NCBI RefSeq assembly: GCF_002407205.1
Contig: NZ_CP023548.1
Span: forward strand, 1,636,501-1,700,500
Direction: 5' to 3'
Length of the DNA stretch: 64,000 nucleotides
DNA from: Rhodobacter sp. CZR27
Lineage (GTDB): Bacteria > Pseudomonadota > Alphaproteobacteria > Rhodobacterales > Rhodobacteraceae
In this document: in pieces, positions 46,031 to 57,753 of the stretch
How the letters are laid out: each line of letters begins with the position of its first letter
Position numbering within the stretch: position 1 is the first letter of the stretch
Program-made: the position numbers and the translations under genes
The notes under the pieces: model-generated
What the model was told of the DNA's origin: nothing
Database searches by the model: none
The model's input: the letters and a program-made list of their open reading frames with translations, nothing else

Positions 46031-47875
46031 TCAGCCCGCCGCCTCCAGCTTCTCCTGCGCCGCGAGCCAGAGCGCCTCGGCCCGGTCGAGACCCTCCATC
46101 ACCTCGGCGTATTTCTTCTGCCAGGTCTCCATCTCGCCCAGCCGCTCGGGTTCATAGAGCGCGGGATCGGCGAGCTTGGTGGCCAGACGGTCGCGCATCT
46201 CGTTCAGCTTGTCGAGCCGTTCCTCGCATTTGCGCACCTCGGCGCGCAGCGCGAGGATCTCGTCGCGCCCGGCCTTCTTCGGCGCGGGCTTCGCCTCCTT
46301 CTTCTCGGGCGGCTCGTCGCCGGCCAGAAGCTGGCGGCGATAGGCCTCGAGGTCCTCGGTGAAGGGGGCGACGGCGCCGCCCTTGACCAGCCAGAGCCGG
46401 TCGGCAACCAGCCCGAGAAGGTGCATGTCGTGGCTGACGAGGACCACCGCGCCGGGATATTCCGTCAGCGCCTCGACCAGCGCCTCGCGGCTTTCCATGT
46501 CGAGGTGGTTGGTGGGCTCGTCCAGGATCAGCAGGTGCGGCGCGTCGATGGTGGCCAGCAGCAGCGAAAGCCGGGCCTTCTGCCCGCCCGAGAGCCGGCC
46601 GACCGCCGTCTCCGCCTGATCGGCCATCAGACCGAAGCCGGCAAGACGCGCGCGGAGCCGCGGCTGGCCCTCGTCCGGGCGCAGGCGCATGACGTGCTGC
46701 AGCGGCGTCTCCTCCACGTGCAGCTCATCGACCTGATGCTGGGCGAAATAGCCGATGCGCAGCTTCGAGGACCGGACCATCCGGCCGTCCTGCGCGGCGA
46801 GCTTGCCCGCCAGCAGCTTCGAGAGCGTCGATTTCCCCTCGCCGTTGCGGCCCAGAAGCGCGATCCGGTCGTCCTGGTCGATCCGGAGGGAGAGGCGCTT
46901 CAGCACCGGCGGGCCGTCATAGCCGACCGAGACGCCCTCCATCGTGATGATCGGGGGCGACAGTTCCTCGGGCTTGGGGAAGGTGAAGACCTGCCGCTTC
47001 GCCTCTTCGGGGGGCGTGATCGGCGTCATCTTCTCGAGCATCTTCACCCGGCTCTGGGCCTGCACGGCCTTGGAGGCCTTGGCCTTGAAGCGGTCCACGA
47101 AGCTTTGCAGATGGGCGCGCCGCGCCTCCTGCTTCTTGGCCTCGGCGGCCTGCACCGCGCGCTTCTCGGCCATCTGCCGGGCGAACTGGTCGTAGGGGCC
47201 GGTCCAGTAGGTCAGCTTCTTCTGGTCGAGATGCAGGATGCCCTGCACGGCGCGGTTCAGAAGCCCGCGGTCGTGCGAGATGATGAGCACGGTGTGCGGA
47301 TACTTCTGCAGGTAGCTTTCCAGCCAGAGCGCGCCCTCGAGGTCGAGGTAGTTCGTCGGCTCGTCCAGCAGCAGCAGGTCGGGCTGCGCGAACAGCACGC
47401 CCGCCAGCGCCACCCGCATCCGCCAGCCGCCGGAGAAGTCCGAGCAGGGGCGAAGCTGCGCTTCGGCGTCGAAGCCGAGGCCCTTGAGGATGGCCGAGGC
47501 GCGGCCCTCCGCCGACCAGGCGTCGATGTCGGCAAGCCGATGCTGGATCTCGGCGATCCGGTGCGGATCGTGGGCATGCTCGGCCTCGGCGAGAAGCTCG
47601 GCGCGTTCGGTGTCGGCCGCGAGGACGGTGTCGAGCAGCGAGGTCGAGGACGAGGGCACCTCCTGCGCCACGCCGCCGATGCGCGATCGGGCAGGGAGCG
47701 CGATCTCGCCGCCTTCCAGTGCCAGTTCGCCCCGGATCAGCCGGAACAGCGTGGTCTTGCCGGTGCCGTTGCGGCCCACGAGGCCGACCTTGTGGCCGGT
47801 GGGAATCGTGGCCGAGGCGCCCTGGAAGAGCGGCCGGCCTTCGACCGAATAGGAGATGTCCGAGATGCGCAGCAT
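46031..47875 (-). CDS. ABC-F family ATPase (YheS/Uup type)
   Basis: 614 residues with two ATP-binding cassettes and no membrane segment. First cassette: Walker A VGRNGTGKTTLF, signature FSGGWRMRVALA, Walker B LLLLDEPTNYLDLE. Second: LGRNGEGKSTLSKLL, LSGGQKARLSLLL, LLILDEPTNHLDME. The cassettes are joined by the P-site tRNA interaction linker (KKQEARRAHLQSFVDRFKAKA region), and a C-terminal coiled coil follows (EILALRAEVRKCEERLDKLNEM). ABC-F proteins act on stalled ribosomes. The length and order fit YheS better than EttA. Confidence 0.92.
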   Translation of the reverse strand: MLRISDISYSVEGRPLFQGASATIPTGHKVGLVGRNGTGKTTLFRLIRGELALEGGEIALPARSRIGGVAQEVPSSSTSLLDTVLAADTERAELLAEAEHAHDPHRIAEIQHRLADIDAWSAEGRASAILKGLGFDAEAQLRPCSDFSGGWRMRVALAGVLFAQPDLLLLDEPTNYLDLEGALWLESYLQKYPHTVLIISHDRGLLNRAVQGILHLDQKKLTYWTGPYDQFARQMAEKRAVQAAEAKKQEARRAHLQSFVDRFKAKASKAVQAQSRVKMLEKMTPITPPEEAKRQVFTFPKPEELSPPIITMEGVSVGYDGPPVLKRLSLRIDQDDRIALLGRNGEGKSTLSKLLAGKLAAQDGRMVRSSKLRIGYFAQHQVDELHVEETPLQHVMRLRPDEGQPRLRARLAGFGLMADQAETAVGRLSGGQKARLSLLLATIDAPHLLILDEPTNHLDMESREALVEALTEYPGAVVLVSHDMHLLGLVADRLWLVKGGAVAPFTEDLEAYRRQLLAGDEPPEKKEAKPAPKKAGRDEILALRAEVRKCEERLDKLNEMRDRLATKLADPALYEPERLGEMETWQKKYAEVMEGLDRAEALWLAAQEKLEAAG

Positions 47876-48000
47876 GGCCGGGTGATGGACCGCCGGGTTG
47901 CGGCTGTCAACGCCGGCAGCCCGGCTCGTGCCCCCTTTTGTCGCGGGGGACCGCGTGCTAGAGCGCGCCCCGAAAGTTACACCCTCCGAGGAGATGCCCC

Positions 48001-48423
48001 ATGGCCATCGAACGCACGCTCTCGATCATCAAGCCCGACGCCACGCGCCGCAACCTGACCGGCAAGATCAACGCCAAGTTCGAGGAAGCGGGCCTGCGCA
48101 TCGTCGCGCAGAAGCGCATCCACCTGTCGCTCGCCCAGGCGCAGAAGTTCTACGGCGTCCACAAGGACCGTCCGTTCTTCGGCGAACTGACCGAGTTCAT
48201 GGCGTCCGAGCCGGTGGTCGTGCAGGTGCTGGAAGGCGAGGGCGCCATCGCGAAGAACCGAGAAGTGATGGGCGCGACCAACCCCGCCAACGCCGATGCG
48301 GGCACCATCCGCAAGGAATTCGCCCTGTCGGTCGGCGAGAACTCGGTCCATGGCTCGGACGCGCCGGAAACCGCGGCGGAAGAGATCGCCTTCTTCTTCT
48401 CGGGCCTCGAACTGGTCGGCTGA
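48001..48423 (+). CDS. ndk: Nucleoside-diphosphate kinase
   Basis: 140 residues. It equalises NTP and dNTP pools by a phosphohistidine relay; the catalytic histidine is H117 in [28 protein letters not shown] at the N-terminus and [18 protein letters not shown] are the nucleotide-binding blocks. GAGGAG seven bases upstream supports the ATG. It is monocistronic, divergent from the ABC-F gene and followed by a terminator. Confidence 0.97.
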   Translation: MAIERTLSIIKPDATRRNLTGKINAKFEEAGLRIVAQKRIHLSLAQAQKFYGVHKDRPFFGELTEFMASEPVVVQVLEGEGAIAKNREVMGATNPANADAGTIRKEFALSVGENSVHGSDAPETAAEEIAFFFSGLELVG

Positions 48424-48502
48424 GCGCCGCGAGCCTTCGGCCGGGTGCGCCCTCGCGCGCTCGGCCAGCGTTGCGTTCGCCGGAAGCACGATACTCCAAC
48501 GG

Positions 48503-48531
48503 AAAAGGCCGGCGTCACCGCCGGCCTTTTT
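48503..48531. terminator. Bidirectional terminator after ndk
   Basis: AAAAGGCCGGCG (48503-48514) pairs with CGCCGGCCTTTT (48519-48530) around a TCAC loop, giving a 12-bp perfect stem with an A run on one side and a T run on the other, suited to both strands. Confidence 0.92.
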
Positions 48532-48554
48532 CAGTTCGGACCCGATCCTTGCGA

Positions 48555-48686
48555 TCAGATCGCGGCCCAGTCGTTGTAGACGGGACGGGCGGGCTGCGGT
48601 TGCGTCACCGTCTCGGCGCCGCCCATTTGGGGGGAAGCGGGAACGACGCCTTGTTGCGGCTGCTGGGCGGGGGCTTGATGGGCCAT
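48555..48686 (-). CDS. 43-residue Pro/Gln-rich hypothetical peptide
   Basis: MAHQAPAQQPQQGVVPASPQ followed by MGGAETVTQPQPARPVYNDWAAI. GGAG seven bases before the ATG is a good ribosome-binding site, and the gene runs toward the bidirectional terminator after ndk, which it could use. No domain, signal or membrane segment. An upstream in-frame start at 48785 gives a 76-residue version with unlike composition and no obvious ribosome-binding site. Could be a real small protein or a chance frame. Confidence 0.5.
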   Translation of the reverse strand: MAHQAPAQQPQQGVVPASPQMGGAETVTQPQPARPVYNDWAAI

Positions 48687-48912
48687 GTGACTGCTCCGGT
48701 TCTCGTTCAGGTTACGGGTTACGACAGCGTCCTGTGTCGGCATGCGCGTCGCGGTGAGGCGATGGCGGCAAGATGACACATTCACCTCTACCTATGCCTC
48801 GCAACCGAGTCGGACAAGGGCATTGTATGCAGCCGAATACCGGATCTGCCGGAAGTTGCGTCACATTTGTCACATCGCGCCCGATCCTGCAGCCGCGCCG
48901 CAACCGCAGGCG

Positions 48913-49113
48913 TCAGCGCACGACCTGAGCGGGAAAGCCGATCGCGTCCAGCGCCGAGAGCAGGGTCGATTCGGAAATCGGGCCCTCGACGGTCGCGGTG
49001 CGCGTTTCGGGGTCGAAGCGGATGGAGTCGAAGCCGGGCAGCGGTGCCAGCGCCCCCTCGATCGAGGCGCGGCAGTGGCCGCAGGACATGTCGGGAATGG
49101 AAAGCTTGGTCAT
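48913..49113 (-). CDS. copZ: CopZ-type copper chaperone (HMA domain)
   Basis: 66 residues forming one heavy-metal-associated ferredoxin-like domain. The Cu(I) ligands are C11 and C14 in [15 protein letters not shown]. It would bind cytosolic copper and hand it to CopA. The ATG at 49113 follows an AAAGGAG ribosome-binding site. It is divergent from copA, and each has its own 19-bp-spacer promoter. The frame continues upstream across the whole antisense of copA; that part is not coding. Confidence 0.92.
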   Translation of the reverse strand: MTKLSIPDMSCGHCRASIEGALAPLPGFDSIRFDPETRTATVEGPISESTLLSALDAIGFPAQVVR

Positions 49114-49133
49114 CTGGATCTCCTTTCCCGGCC

Positions 49134-49164
49134 AGATGAGGGGATTCCAGCAGGGGAAGGTCAA
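49134..49164 (-). promoter_or_regulatory. CueR-type promoter of copZ
   Basis: On the minus strand TTGACC (49159-49164), a 19-bp spacer and TCATCT (49134-49139). The spacer begins TTCC and contains GGAA, the imperfect CTTCC dyad of MerR-family copper operators. A 19-bp rather than 17-bp spacer is diagnostic of MerR-type activation. Confidence 0.8.
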
Positions 49165-49201
49165 GCCCCCGCCCGAGGCGCGCGAAATATGGCGAAGCCC
49201 C

Positions 49202-49232
49202 TTGACCTTCCAGTCGTGGGAAGCCCCATCTT
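49202..49232 (+). promoter_or_regulatory. CueR-type promoter of copA
   Basis: TTGACC (49202-49207), a 19-bp spacer and CATCTT (49227-49232). The spacer carries CTTCC-AGTCGTG-GGAAG, a 5-bp inverted repeat with a 7-bp centre that matches CueR operators. It is followed by a leader of about 37 bases to the copA ATG. Confidence 0.85.
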
Positions 49233-49275
49233 GCTGAAGGTGAAGGCCGCGCCTCACATCCGGAAGGAGATCGAC

Positions 49276-51723
49276 ATGACCGTCCACCAGCCCGTGACCG
49301 CCGATCCGAAGCCCCTGCGCCTGCATCTCGACGGGATGAGCTGCGCCTCCTGCGTCGCGCGGGCCGAGCGGGTTCTGACCGCCGTGCCCGGCGTGACCGA
49401 GGCGCGGGTGAGCCTTGCCGAAGAAAGCGCCGAGATCCGCTATGCCGCCCCCGCCACGGCCGAGGCGCTGGCCGAGGCGCTGGGGCGGGCCGGCTATCCG
49501 CCGCGGCAGGAGCGGCTGACGCTTTCGGTCGAGGGGATGACCTGCGCCTCCTGCACCGGGCGGGTCGAGCGCGTGCTGAAGGCGCAGCCGGGCATCGTCT
49601 CGGCGGTCGCGAATTTGGCGAGCCGCCGGGCGCAGGTGGTGCTTTGGGAGGGGGCGAATACGGCTCAGGCGCTGGCGCTGGCGGTGACGAAGGCGGGCTT
49701 CGCCGCCGCACCGCTCGACGACCACGCCCCCGACCGGCGGGCCGAGGAGACGCGCCGGCTGCGCCGCGACGCCTGGGTCGCGGGGCTTCTGACGCTTCCG
49801 GTGGTGCTGGTCGAGATGGGCGGGCATCTGGTGCCGGCGCTGCATCACTGGATCGCCGGGACCATCGGCACCCAGACCTCGTGGATGATCCAGTTCGTGC
49901 TGACCACGCTGGTCCTCATCGGCCCCGGGCGGCGCTTCTTCCTGAAGGGCCTGCCGGCGCTGCGCCGCGGGGCGCCCGACATGAACAGCCTCGTCGCAGT
50001 GGGCACGCTGGCCGCCTGGGCCTATTCGAGCGTCGCGACCTTCGCGCCGGCGCTGCTGCCCGCCTCGGCGCGCGCGGTCTATTTCGAGGCTGCGGCGGTC
50101 ATCGTCGTCCTGATCCTGATCGGCCGGGTGCTGGAGGCGCGGGCGCGCGGGCAGGCAGGGGCCGCCATCGCCAGCCTGATCCGCCTGCAGCCCCGCACCG
50201 CGCGGGTCGAGCGCGACGGCGCGACGGTCGAGGTGCCGATCGAGACCATCACGCCCGGGACGCTGCTGCACATCCGCCCGGGCGAGCGCATCCCGCTCGA
50301 CGGCACGGTGATCTCGGGCGAGAGCGCGGTGGACGAGAGCATGCTGACGGGCGAGTCGCTGCCTGTCGCCAAGGCCGAAGGCGCCGAGGTGGTGGGCGGC
50401 ACGGTGAACGGGACCGGCGCGCTGGTGATCCGCGCGACGCGGGTCGGCGCGGACACGGTGCTGTCGCGCATCATCGCGATGGTCGAGGAGGCGCAGGGCG
50501 CCAAGCTGCCGGTGCAGGCGCTGGTGGACCGCATCACGCTCTGGTTCGTGCCCGTGGTGATGGGCGTGGCGGCGCTGACGGTGCTCGTCTGGCTGGTCTT
50601 CGGCCCGGGGCTGGGCGAGGCGCTTGTGGCGGGCGTCTCGGTCCTCATCATCGCCTGCCCCTGCGCCATGGGGCTGGCCACGCCGGTCTCGATCATGGTG
50701 GGGACGGGGCGCGCCGCCGAACTTGGAGTGCTCTTCCGCAAGGGCGACGCGCTGCAACGCCTGTCCGAGGTCGCGGGCGTGGCCTTCGACAAGACCGGCA
50801 CCCTGACCGAGGGGCGCCCGCAGGTCACCGACCTGCATCCCGTGGCGGATCTGTCCGAGGCCGACCTGCTGCGCCTTGCCGCGGCGGTCGAGGCGCGGTC
50901 AGAGCATCCGCTGGCCGGTGCCATCCTGCGCGCGGCCGAAGAACGCCAGATCGCACTGCCCGAGGCCGAGGGCTTTGCCTCGACCCCCGGTCACGGCGCC
51001 GAGGCGAGGGTGGAGGGTCGGGCCGTCCGGGTCGGCAATGCGCGGATGATGGAGGGTCTCGATCCCGGCGCGCTGGCCGAGGTCGCGACGAAATTCGAGG
51101 CGCAGGGCCGCACGCCGGTCTGGGTGGCCGTCGACGGCCGGATCGCCGGGCTTCTGGCGGTGGCCGACCGGGTGAAGCCCACGGCCCGCGCGGCGGTGGA
51201 GCGTCTGGCGGGCCTCGGGCTGCCCTCGGCCATGGTGACCGGGGACGCGCCTGGCGTGGCGCGGGCGATCGGGCGGGAACTGGGGATCTCGGACGTCCAT
51301 GCCGGCATCCTGCCCGGCGGCAAGGTCGACGAGGTCGCGCGCATGGGCCGCGTGGCCTTCGTGGGCGACGGCATCAACGATGCGCCGGCACTCGCGGCGG
51401 CCGAGGTCGGCGTGGCGATCGGCACCGGCACCGACGTGGCAATCGAGGCGGCGGATGTGGTGCTGATGTCGGGCGACCCGCTGGGCGTGGCGACGGCGGT
51501 GACGCTCAGCCGGCGCACCATGGCCAACATCCGCCAGAACCTCGCCTGGGCTTTCGGCTACAACGTGGCGCTCATTCCGGTTGCGGCGGGGGTGCTGGTG
51601 CCCTTCGGGGGACCGCAACTCTCGCCGATGCTGGCGGCGGGAGCCATGGCCTTTTCCTCCGTCTTCGTCCTCACCAACGCGCTGCGGCTGCGCCGCACCG
51701 CCCCGGCTGGAGCCCGCACATGA
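49276..51723 (+). CDS. copA: Cu(I)-exporting P1B-type ATPase
   Basis: 815 residues. Two N-terminal metal-binding domains, each with a CxxC (C23/C26 in GMSCASC; C90/C93 in GMTCASC). Then eight membrane helices, the Cu(I) motif CPC (461-463) in [13 protein letters not shown], actuator TGES, phosphorylation motif DKTGT (D505), and hinge [10 protein letters not shown]. The C-terminal helix carries the [11 protein letters not shown] and [16 protein letters not shown] blocks. AGGAG six bases before the ATG fixes the start. It pumps cytosolic Cu(I) outward. cueR starts in its stop codon. Confidence 0.96.
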   Translation: MTVHQPVTADPKPLRLHLDGMSCASCVARAERVLTAVPGVTEARVSLAEESAEIRYAAPATAEALAEALGRAGYPPRQERLTLSVEGMTCASCTGRVERVLKAQPGIVSAVANLASRRAQVVLWEGANTAQALALAVTKAGFAAAPLDDHAPDRRAEETRRLRRDAWVAGLLTLPVVLVEMGGHLVPALHHWIAGTIGTQTSWMIQFVLTTLVLIGPGRRFFLKGLPALRRGAPDMNSLVAVGTLAAWAYSSVATFAPALLPASARAVYFEAAAVIVVLILIGRVLEARARGQAGAAIASLIRLQPRTARVERDGATVEVPIETITPGTLLHIRPGERIPLDGTVISGESAVDESMLTGESLPVAKAEGAEVVGGTVNGTGALVIRATRVGADTVLSRIIAMVEEAQGAKLPVQALVDRITLWFVPVVMGVAALTVLVWLVFGPGLGEALVAGVSVLIIACPCAMGLATPVSIMVGTGRAAELGVLFRKGDALQRLSEVAGVAFDKTGTLTEGRPQVTDLHPVADLSEADLLRLAAAVEARSEHPLAGAILRAAEERQIALPEAEGFASTPGHGAEARVEGRAVRVGNARMMEGLDPGALAEVATKFEAQGRTPVWVAVDGRIAGLLAVADRVKPTARAAVERLAGLGLPSAMVTGDAPGVARAIGRELGISDVHAGILPGGKVDEVARMGRVAFVGDGINDAPALAAAEVGVAIGTGTDVAIEAADVVLMSGDPLGVATAVTLSRRTMANIRQNLAWAFGYNVALIPVAAGVLVPFGGPQLSPMLAAGAMAFSSVFVLTNALRLRRTAPAGART

Positions 51724-52121
51724 ACATCAAGGATGCCTCCGCGCGGTCGGGCCTGCCGGCCAAGACCATCCGCTATTACGAGGAGATCGGCCTCGTCCGG
51801 CCGCTGCGCGGGCCGAACGGCTATCGCCGCTTCCGCGACAGCGACCTGCACAAGCTGGGCTTCCTCGGACGGGCACGGTCGCTGGGCTTTTCCATCGAGG
51901 ATTGCCGGACGCTGCTCGCGCTGTGGGAGGACCGCGGCCGGGCCAGCGCCGACGTGAAGCAGCTGGCCGAGGAACACCTGCACCGGATCGAGGAGAAGAT
52001 CGCCGAACTGCAGGCGATGCGCGCGACGCTCTCGCATCTGGTCACCGCCTGCGCGGGCGACGACCGGCCGGACTGCCCGATCCTTGCCGGGCTGTCGGCG
52101 GGGCCGGGCTGCTGCGGCTGA
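51720..52121 (+). CDS. cueR: Copper-responsive MerR-family activator CueR
   Basis: 133 residues. Winged helix [28 protein letters not shown], dimerisation helix, and a C-terminal metal loop with C111 and C119 (C-x7-C in CAGDDRPDC), one position off E. coli CueR C112/C120. A GCCG tail adds two more cysteines. It overlaps the copA stop (ATGA) and is thus induced with copA. It should activate both 19-bp-spacer promoters upstream. It ends 2 bases from the convergent nsrR stop. Confidence 0.93.
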   Translation: MNIKDASARSGLPAKTIRYYEEIGLVRPLRGPNGYRRFRDSDLHKLGFLGRARSLGFSIEDCRTLLALWEDRGRASADVKQLAEEHLHRIEEKIAELQAMRATLSHLVTACAGDDRPDCPILAGLSAGPGCCG

Positions 52122-52123
52122 GG

Positions 52124-52558
52124 TCAGGCGACCTTCAGCAGATCCTCGAGCTCGGTGTTCTCCTGCACCATGTCGCGCAGCGAGAGCTTGTCGAGCGAGC
52201 CGTAGAACGCCGCCAGCGCATCGTTCAGCGCGCATTTCAGCCGGCAGGACGGCGTGAGCGGGCACTTGTTCTCGACCTTCGAGAAGCATTCGGTGAAGGG
52301 CAGGTTCGACTCGAAGGTGCGGAACACGTCGCCCACCACGATCTTCTCGGCCGGCCGGCCAAGGGCGAGGCCGCCGCAGCGGCCGCGCACGGTGCGCAGG
52401 AAGCCCTTCTGCGCAAGCCCGTGGATCACCTGCGCCAGATGGTTCTCCGAGGCGTTGCAGGCGGCGGCGACTTCCGCCTTCCTCACCACGCGGCCTTCGT
52501 TGATCGCGCAGAACATGAGCGTTCGCATGGCCAGGTTGGTCCGGGTGGTCAATCGCAT
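52124..52558 (-). CDS. nsrR: Rrf2-family regulator, NsrR (nitric oxide sensing) type
   Basis: 144 residues. Winged helix at the N-terminus (MRLTTRTNLAMRTLMFCAINEG; NASENHLAQVIHGLAQKGFL). The cluster-binding cysteines C91, C99 and C105 have the C-x7-C-x5-C spacing of NsrR rather than the IscR pattern; C109 is extra. RGRCGGLALGRP is the wing. NsrR loses its Fe-S cluster on contact with NO and releases target genes. No NO reductase or flavohaemoglobin gene is in the window. Confidence 0.85.
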   Translation of the reverse strand: MRLTTRTNLAMRTLMFCAINEGRVVRKAEVAAACNASENHLAQVIHGLAQKGFLRTVRGRCGGLALGRPAEKIVVGDVFRTFESNLPFTECFSKVENKCPLTPSCRLKCALNDALAAFYGSLDKLSLRDMVQENTELEDLLKVA

Positions 52559-53080
52559 GACGCTGCCTTCTGCCAGTTTGAATGCCGCGAATCCCCGTGG
52601 TCCCCATCAGGTCCCCGGCTGCCACATGATCCAGAACCCGGCAGCCCGAGGGGAGAGGAAAAGTGATATTCGGCGCAAGCAATTTGTCGCAGGCCCCTGA
52701 GAACCCGCCGCAAGGCCCCCGCGGTGCCGGTTTTGCCTGATTTTTAAGCTCGCGATCGGAGAAACTTCGCCCGATGGCGGATCCGGGTCGGCGGGTCCCC
52801 GCAAAAAGTTATGCGAAGTTGCACCAATTTGTGTGAGCACTTGCCCATCGGGCGAATAAGCGCCACCTTGTCGAAATCTTTGGGCGGGCTGCGGAAAAGC
52901 GGAGGAATCCCCGCGCCTGGCTGTTGATCCGGGGGCCGGAACCCGTGCGGGCGGGCCACGGCGAAGGCGCCGATGCGTCACTGCCGGCCTGCCACCGCGC
53001 TTGACCGATGCGAGAGCACACGGCAAACCACGCCGGATCGCCGCTGCGCTCAAGATCCCTGCACCCCCTTGCGACGGACC
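52559..53080. other. 522-bp intergenic region between divergent nsrR and glgP
   Basis: No gene is supported; reading frames here are extensions of flanking ORFs. It is long for this compact window and must hold promoters for nsrR (minus) and the glg operon (plus). It contains a perfect 12-bp inverted repeat with 67-bp spacing and, inside that, a stretch less GC-rich than the surroundings at about 52801-52845 (AAAAAGTTATGCGAAGTTGC). An AAGTTGCA sequence near 52816 loosely resembles half an NsrR site. Confidence 0.6.
52766..52856. repeat. Perfect 12-bp inverted repeat, 67-bp spacing, upstream of glgP
   Basis: TTCGCCCGATGG (52766-52777) and CCATCGGGCGAA (52845-52856) are exact reverse complements. 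The enclosed 67 bp is lower in GC than its surroundings. It could be a pair of sites for a looping regulator, or the base of a long RNA stem. Confidence 0.7.
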
Positions 53081-55486
<2,406 letters not shown>

Positions 55487-55497
55487 CACGAGGAATC

Positions 55498-57678
55498 ATG
55501 GCCAAGGCCCCGGAAAAGCTTGTCGACGCGGACGTCGCACAGGCCATTGTCTCAGGGGCGCATGGCGATCCCTTCTCGGTCCTCGGGATCCACAGGCGGG
55601 GGCAGGGCTTCGTGCTGACCGCCTTCGTTCCGGGTGCGGAGCGGCTGACCGTGCTCGGCCCGTCCGAGATCGCAGCGGTGCCGCAGGAGGGCTTCCCGGG
55701 CCTCTTCGCGGCGGAGATGCCGGCGCGCGAGCCCTACCGGCTGCGCGCCGAAGGTCATGGCACGGTCTGGGAATTCGAGGATCCCTATCGCTTCGGCCCG
55801 GTGCTGGGCGAGCTGGACGAATACCTGCTGGGCGAGGGCACGCACCGCCGGCTCTGGCAGGCGCTGGGCGCCCATATCGTCGAGCACGAGGGCGTCAGCG
55901 GCACGCGCTTTGCCGTCTGGGCGCCGAATGCCGAGCGCGTCTCGGTCGTGGGCGACTTCAACATCTGGGACGGCCGGCGCCACCCGATGCGCCGCCGCGG
56001 CCTGACCGGCGTGTGGGAGATCTTCCTGCCGGGTGTGGGCGAGGGCACGGCCTACAAATACGAGATCCGCGCGCCCGGCGGGCAGATCCTGCCGCTGAAG
56101 GCCGACCCGGTGGGCTTCGGCTCGGAACATCCGCCGCGCACGGCCTCGGTGGTGCGCGACATCCGCGGCGCCAACTGGGGCGATGCCGACTGGATGGCCG
56201 AACGGGCGGCGCGGCAGTCGGTGGACGCGCCGATCTCGATCTATGAGGTGCATCTGGGCAGCTGGCGCCGGGCCGAGGGCGGGCGGATGCTGTCCTATCT
56301 CGAGGCCGCGGGGCAGCTGGTCGATTATGCCGCCGACATGGGCTTCACCCATATCGAGCTGATGCCGGTCAGCGAGTTTCCCTTCGACGGATCGTGGGGC
56401 TATCAGCCGGTGGGCATGTTCGCGCCCACCATCCGCCACGGCACGCCGCCCGAGTTCCGCGCGCTGGTCGAGGCCGCGCATCGCAAGGGCCTCGGCGTGC
56501 TGATCGACTGGGTGCCGGGGCATTTCCCGACCGATCCGCACGGGCTGGGCCAGTTCGACGGCACGCCGCTTTACGAACATGCCGACCCGCGCGAGGGGTT
56601 CCATCAGGACTGGAACACCCTGATCTACAACTACGGCCGCACCGAGGTCGCGAACTGGCTGACCTCGAACGCGCTCTACTGGCTGGAGGAATACCACCTC
56701 GACGGGCTGCGGGTGGATGCGGTGGCCTCGATGCTCTACCGCGACTATTCGCGCAAGGCCGGCGAATGGGTGCCCAACAAGGACGGCGGGCGCGAGAACT
56801 ACGAGGCGATCGAGTTGCTGCGCCGCGTCAACTCCACCGTCTACGCCGAGGATGCGGGCGTGATGACCGTGGCCGAGGAGAGCACGGCCTTTCCGGGCGT
56901 CTCGCGTCCCGTGCATCAGGGAGGCCTGGGCTTCGGCTTCAAGTGGAACATGGGCTGGATGAACGACAGCCTCGACTACATGGCGAAGGACCCGGTGCAC
57001 CGGCGGCACCATCACCACCAGATGACGTTCTCACTCCACTACGCCTGGTCCGAGAACTACATCCTGCCGATCAGCCATGACGAGGTCGTGCACGGCAAGG
57101 GTTCGATGCTGGGCAAGATGCCGGGCGAGGGGGCGGACAAGTTCGCCAACCTGCGCGCCTTTTACGGCTACATGTGGACGCATCCGGGCAAGAAGCTCTT
57201 GTTCATGGGCTGCGAGTTCGCGCAAGGGCGCGAATGGAACCACGACGTCTCGCTAGACTGGCACCTGCTCGACCATCCGTTGCATTCGGGCGTGCAGGCG
57301 CTGGTGCGCGACCTGAACCGCCTCTACCGCGAGACGCCGGCGCTGCATCGCAACGACACGCGGCCGGAGGGTTTCCTGTGGCTGGAGGCCAATGACGCCG
57401 ATCATTCGATCTTCGCCTATGCCCGCCGCGGCCGGGTGGACGAGCCGATGGTGGTGGCCGCGCTGAACATGACCCCGGTCGAGCGGCGCATCCGGCTGGG
57501 GTTCCCCGCGGCGGGCGCGTGGCAGGAAGTTCTCAATACCGACGCGGAGGCCTATGGCGGCGGGAACCGCGGCAACATGGGCGGCGTCATCACCGAAGCG
57601 ATCGGCTGGCACGGGCAGGAACAATCGGCCCTTGTCACGCTGCCGCCGCTGTCTACGGTGATCTTCAGGCAGGGCTGA
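55498..57678 (+). CDS. glgB: 1,4-alpha-glucan branching enzyme
   Basis: 726 residues. It moves short chains to alpha-1,6 positions of glycogen. Domain order is CBM48-like N1 and N2 modules (about 1-220; two copies of a VWAPNAERVSVVGDFNIWDGR-like fold), a GH13 barrel with DGLRVDAVASMLYRDYSR (nucleophile Asp), TVAEESTAFPGVS (acid Glu) and PISHDEVVHGKGS, then the C-terminal beta domain. Length fits the E. coli type (728). An ACGAGGAATC ribosome-binding site precedes the ATG. Confidence 0.96.
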   Translation: MAKAPEKLVDADVAQAIVSGAHGDPFSVLGIHRRGQGFVLTAFVPGAERLTVLGPSEIAAVPQEGFPGLFAAEMPAREPYRLRAEGHGTVWEFEDPYRFGPVLGELDEYLLGEGTHRRLWQALGAHIVEHEGVSGTRFAVWAPNAERVSVVGDFNIWDGRRHPMRRRGLTGVWEIFLPGVGEGTAYKYEIRAPGGQILPLKADPVGFGSEHPPRTASVVRDIRGANWGDADWMAERAARQSVDAPISIYEVHLGSWRRAEGGRMLSYLEAAGQLVDYAADMGFTHIELMPVSEFPFDGSWGYQPVGMFAPTIRHGTPPEFRALVEAAHRKGLGVLIDWVPGHFPTDPHGLGQFDGTPLYEHADPREGFHQDWNTLIYNYGRTEVANWLTSNALYWLEEYHLDGLRVDAVASMLYRDYSRKAGEWVPNKDGGRENYEAIELLRRVNSTVYAEDAGVMTVAEESTAFPGVSRPVHQGGLGFGFKWNMGWMNDSLDYMAKDPVHRRHHHHQMTFSLHYAWSENYILPISHDEVVHGKGSMLGKMPGEGADKFANLRAFYGYMWTHPGKKLLFMGCEFAQGREWNHDVSLDWHLLDHPLHSGVQALVRDLNRLYRETPALHRNDTRPEGFLWLEANDADHSIFAYARRGRVDEPMVVAALNMTPVERRIRLGFPAAGAWQEVLNTDAEAYGGGNRGNMGGVITEAIGWHGQEQSALVTLPPLSTVIFRQG

Positions 57679-57753
57679 CTCTCGGATGCCGAGTCCGCCC
57701 CGCGGCCGGAGCGGTGACAGAGGCGGGGCCAACCCGCGACACGGGAGGACGGA

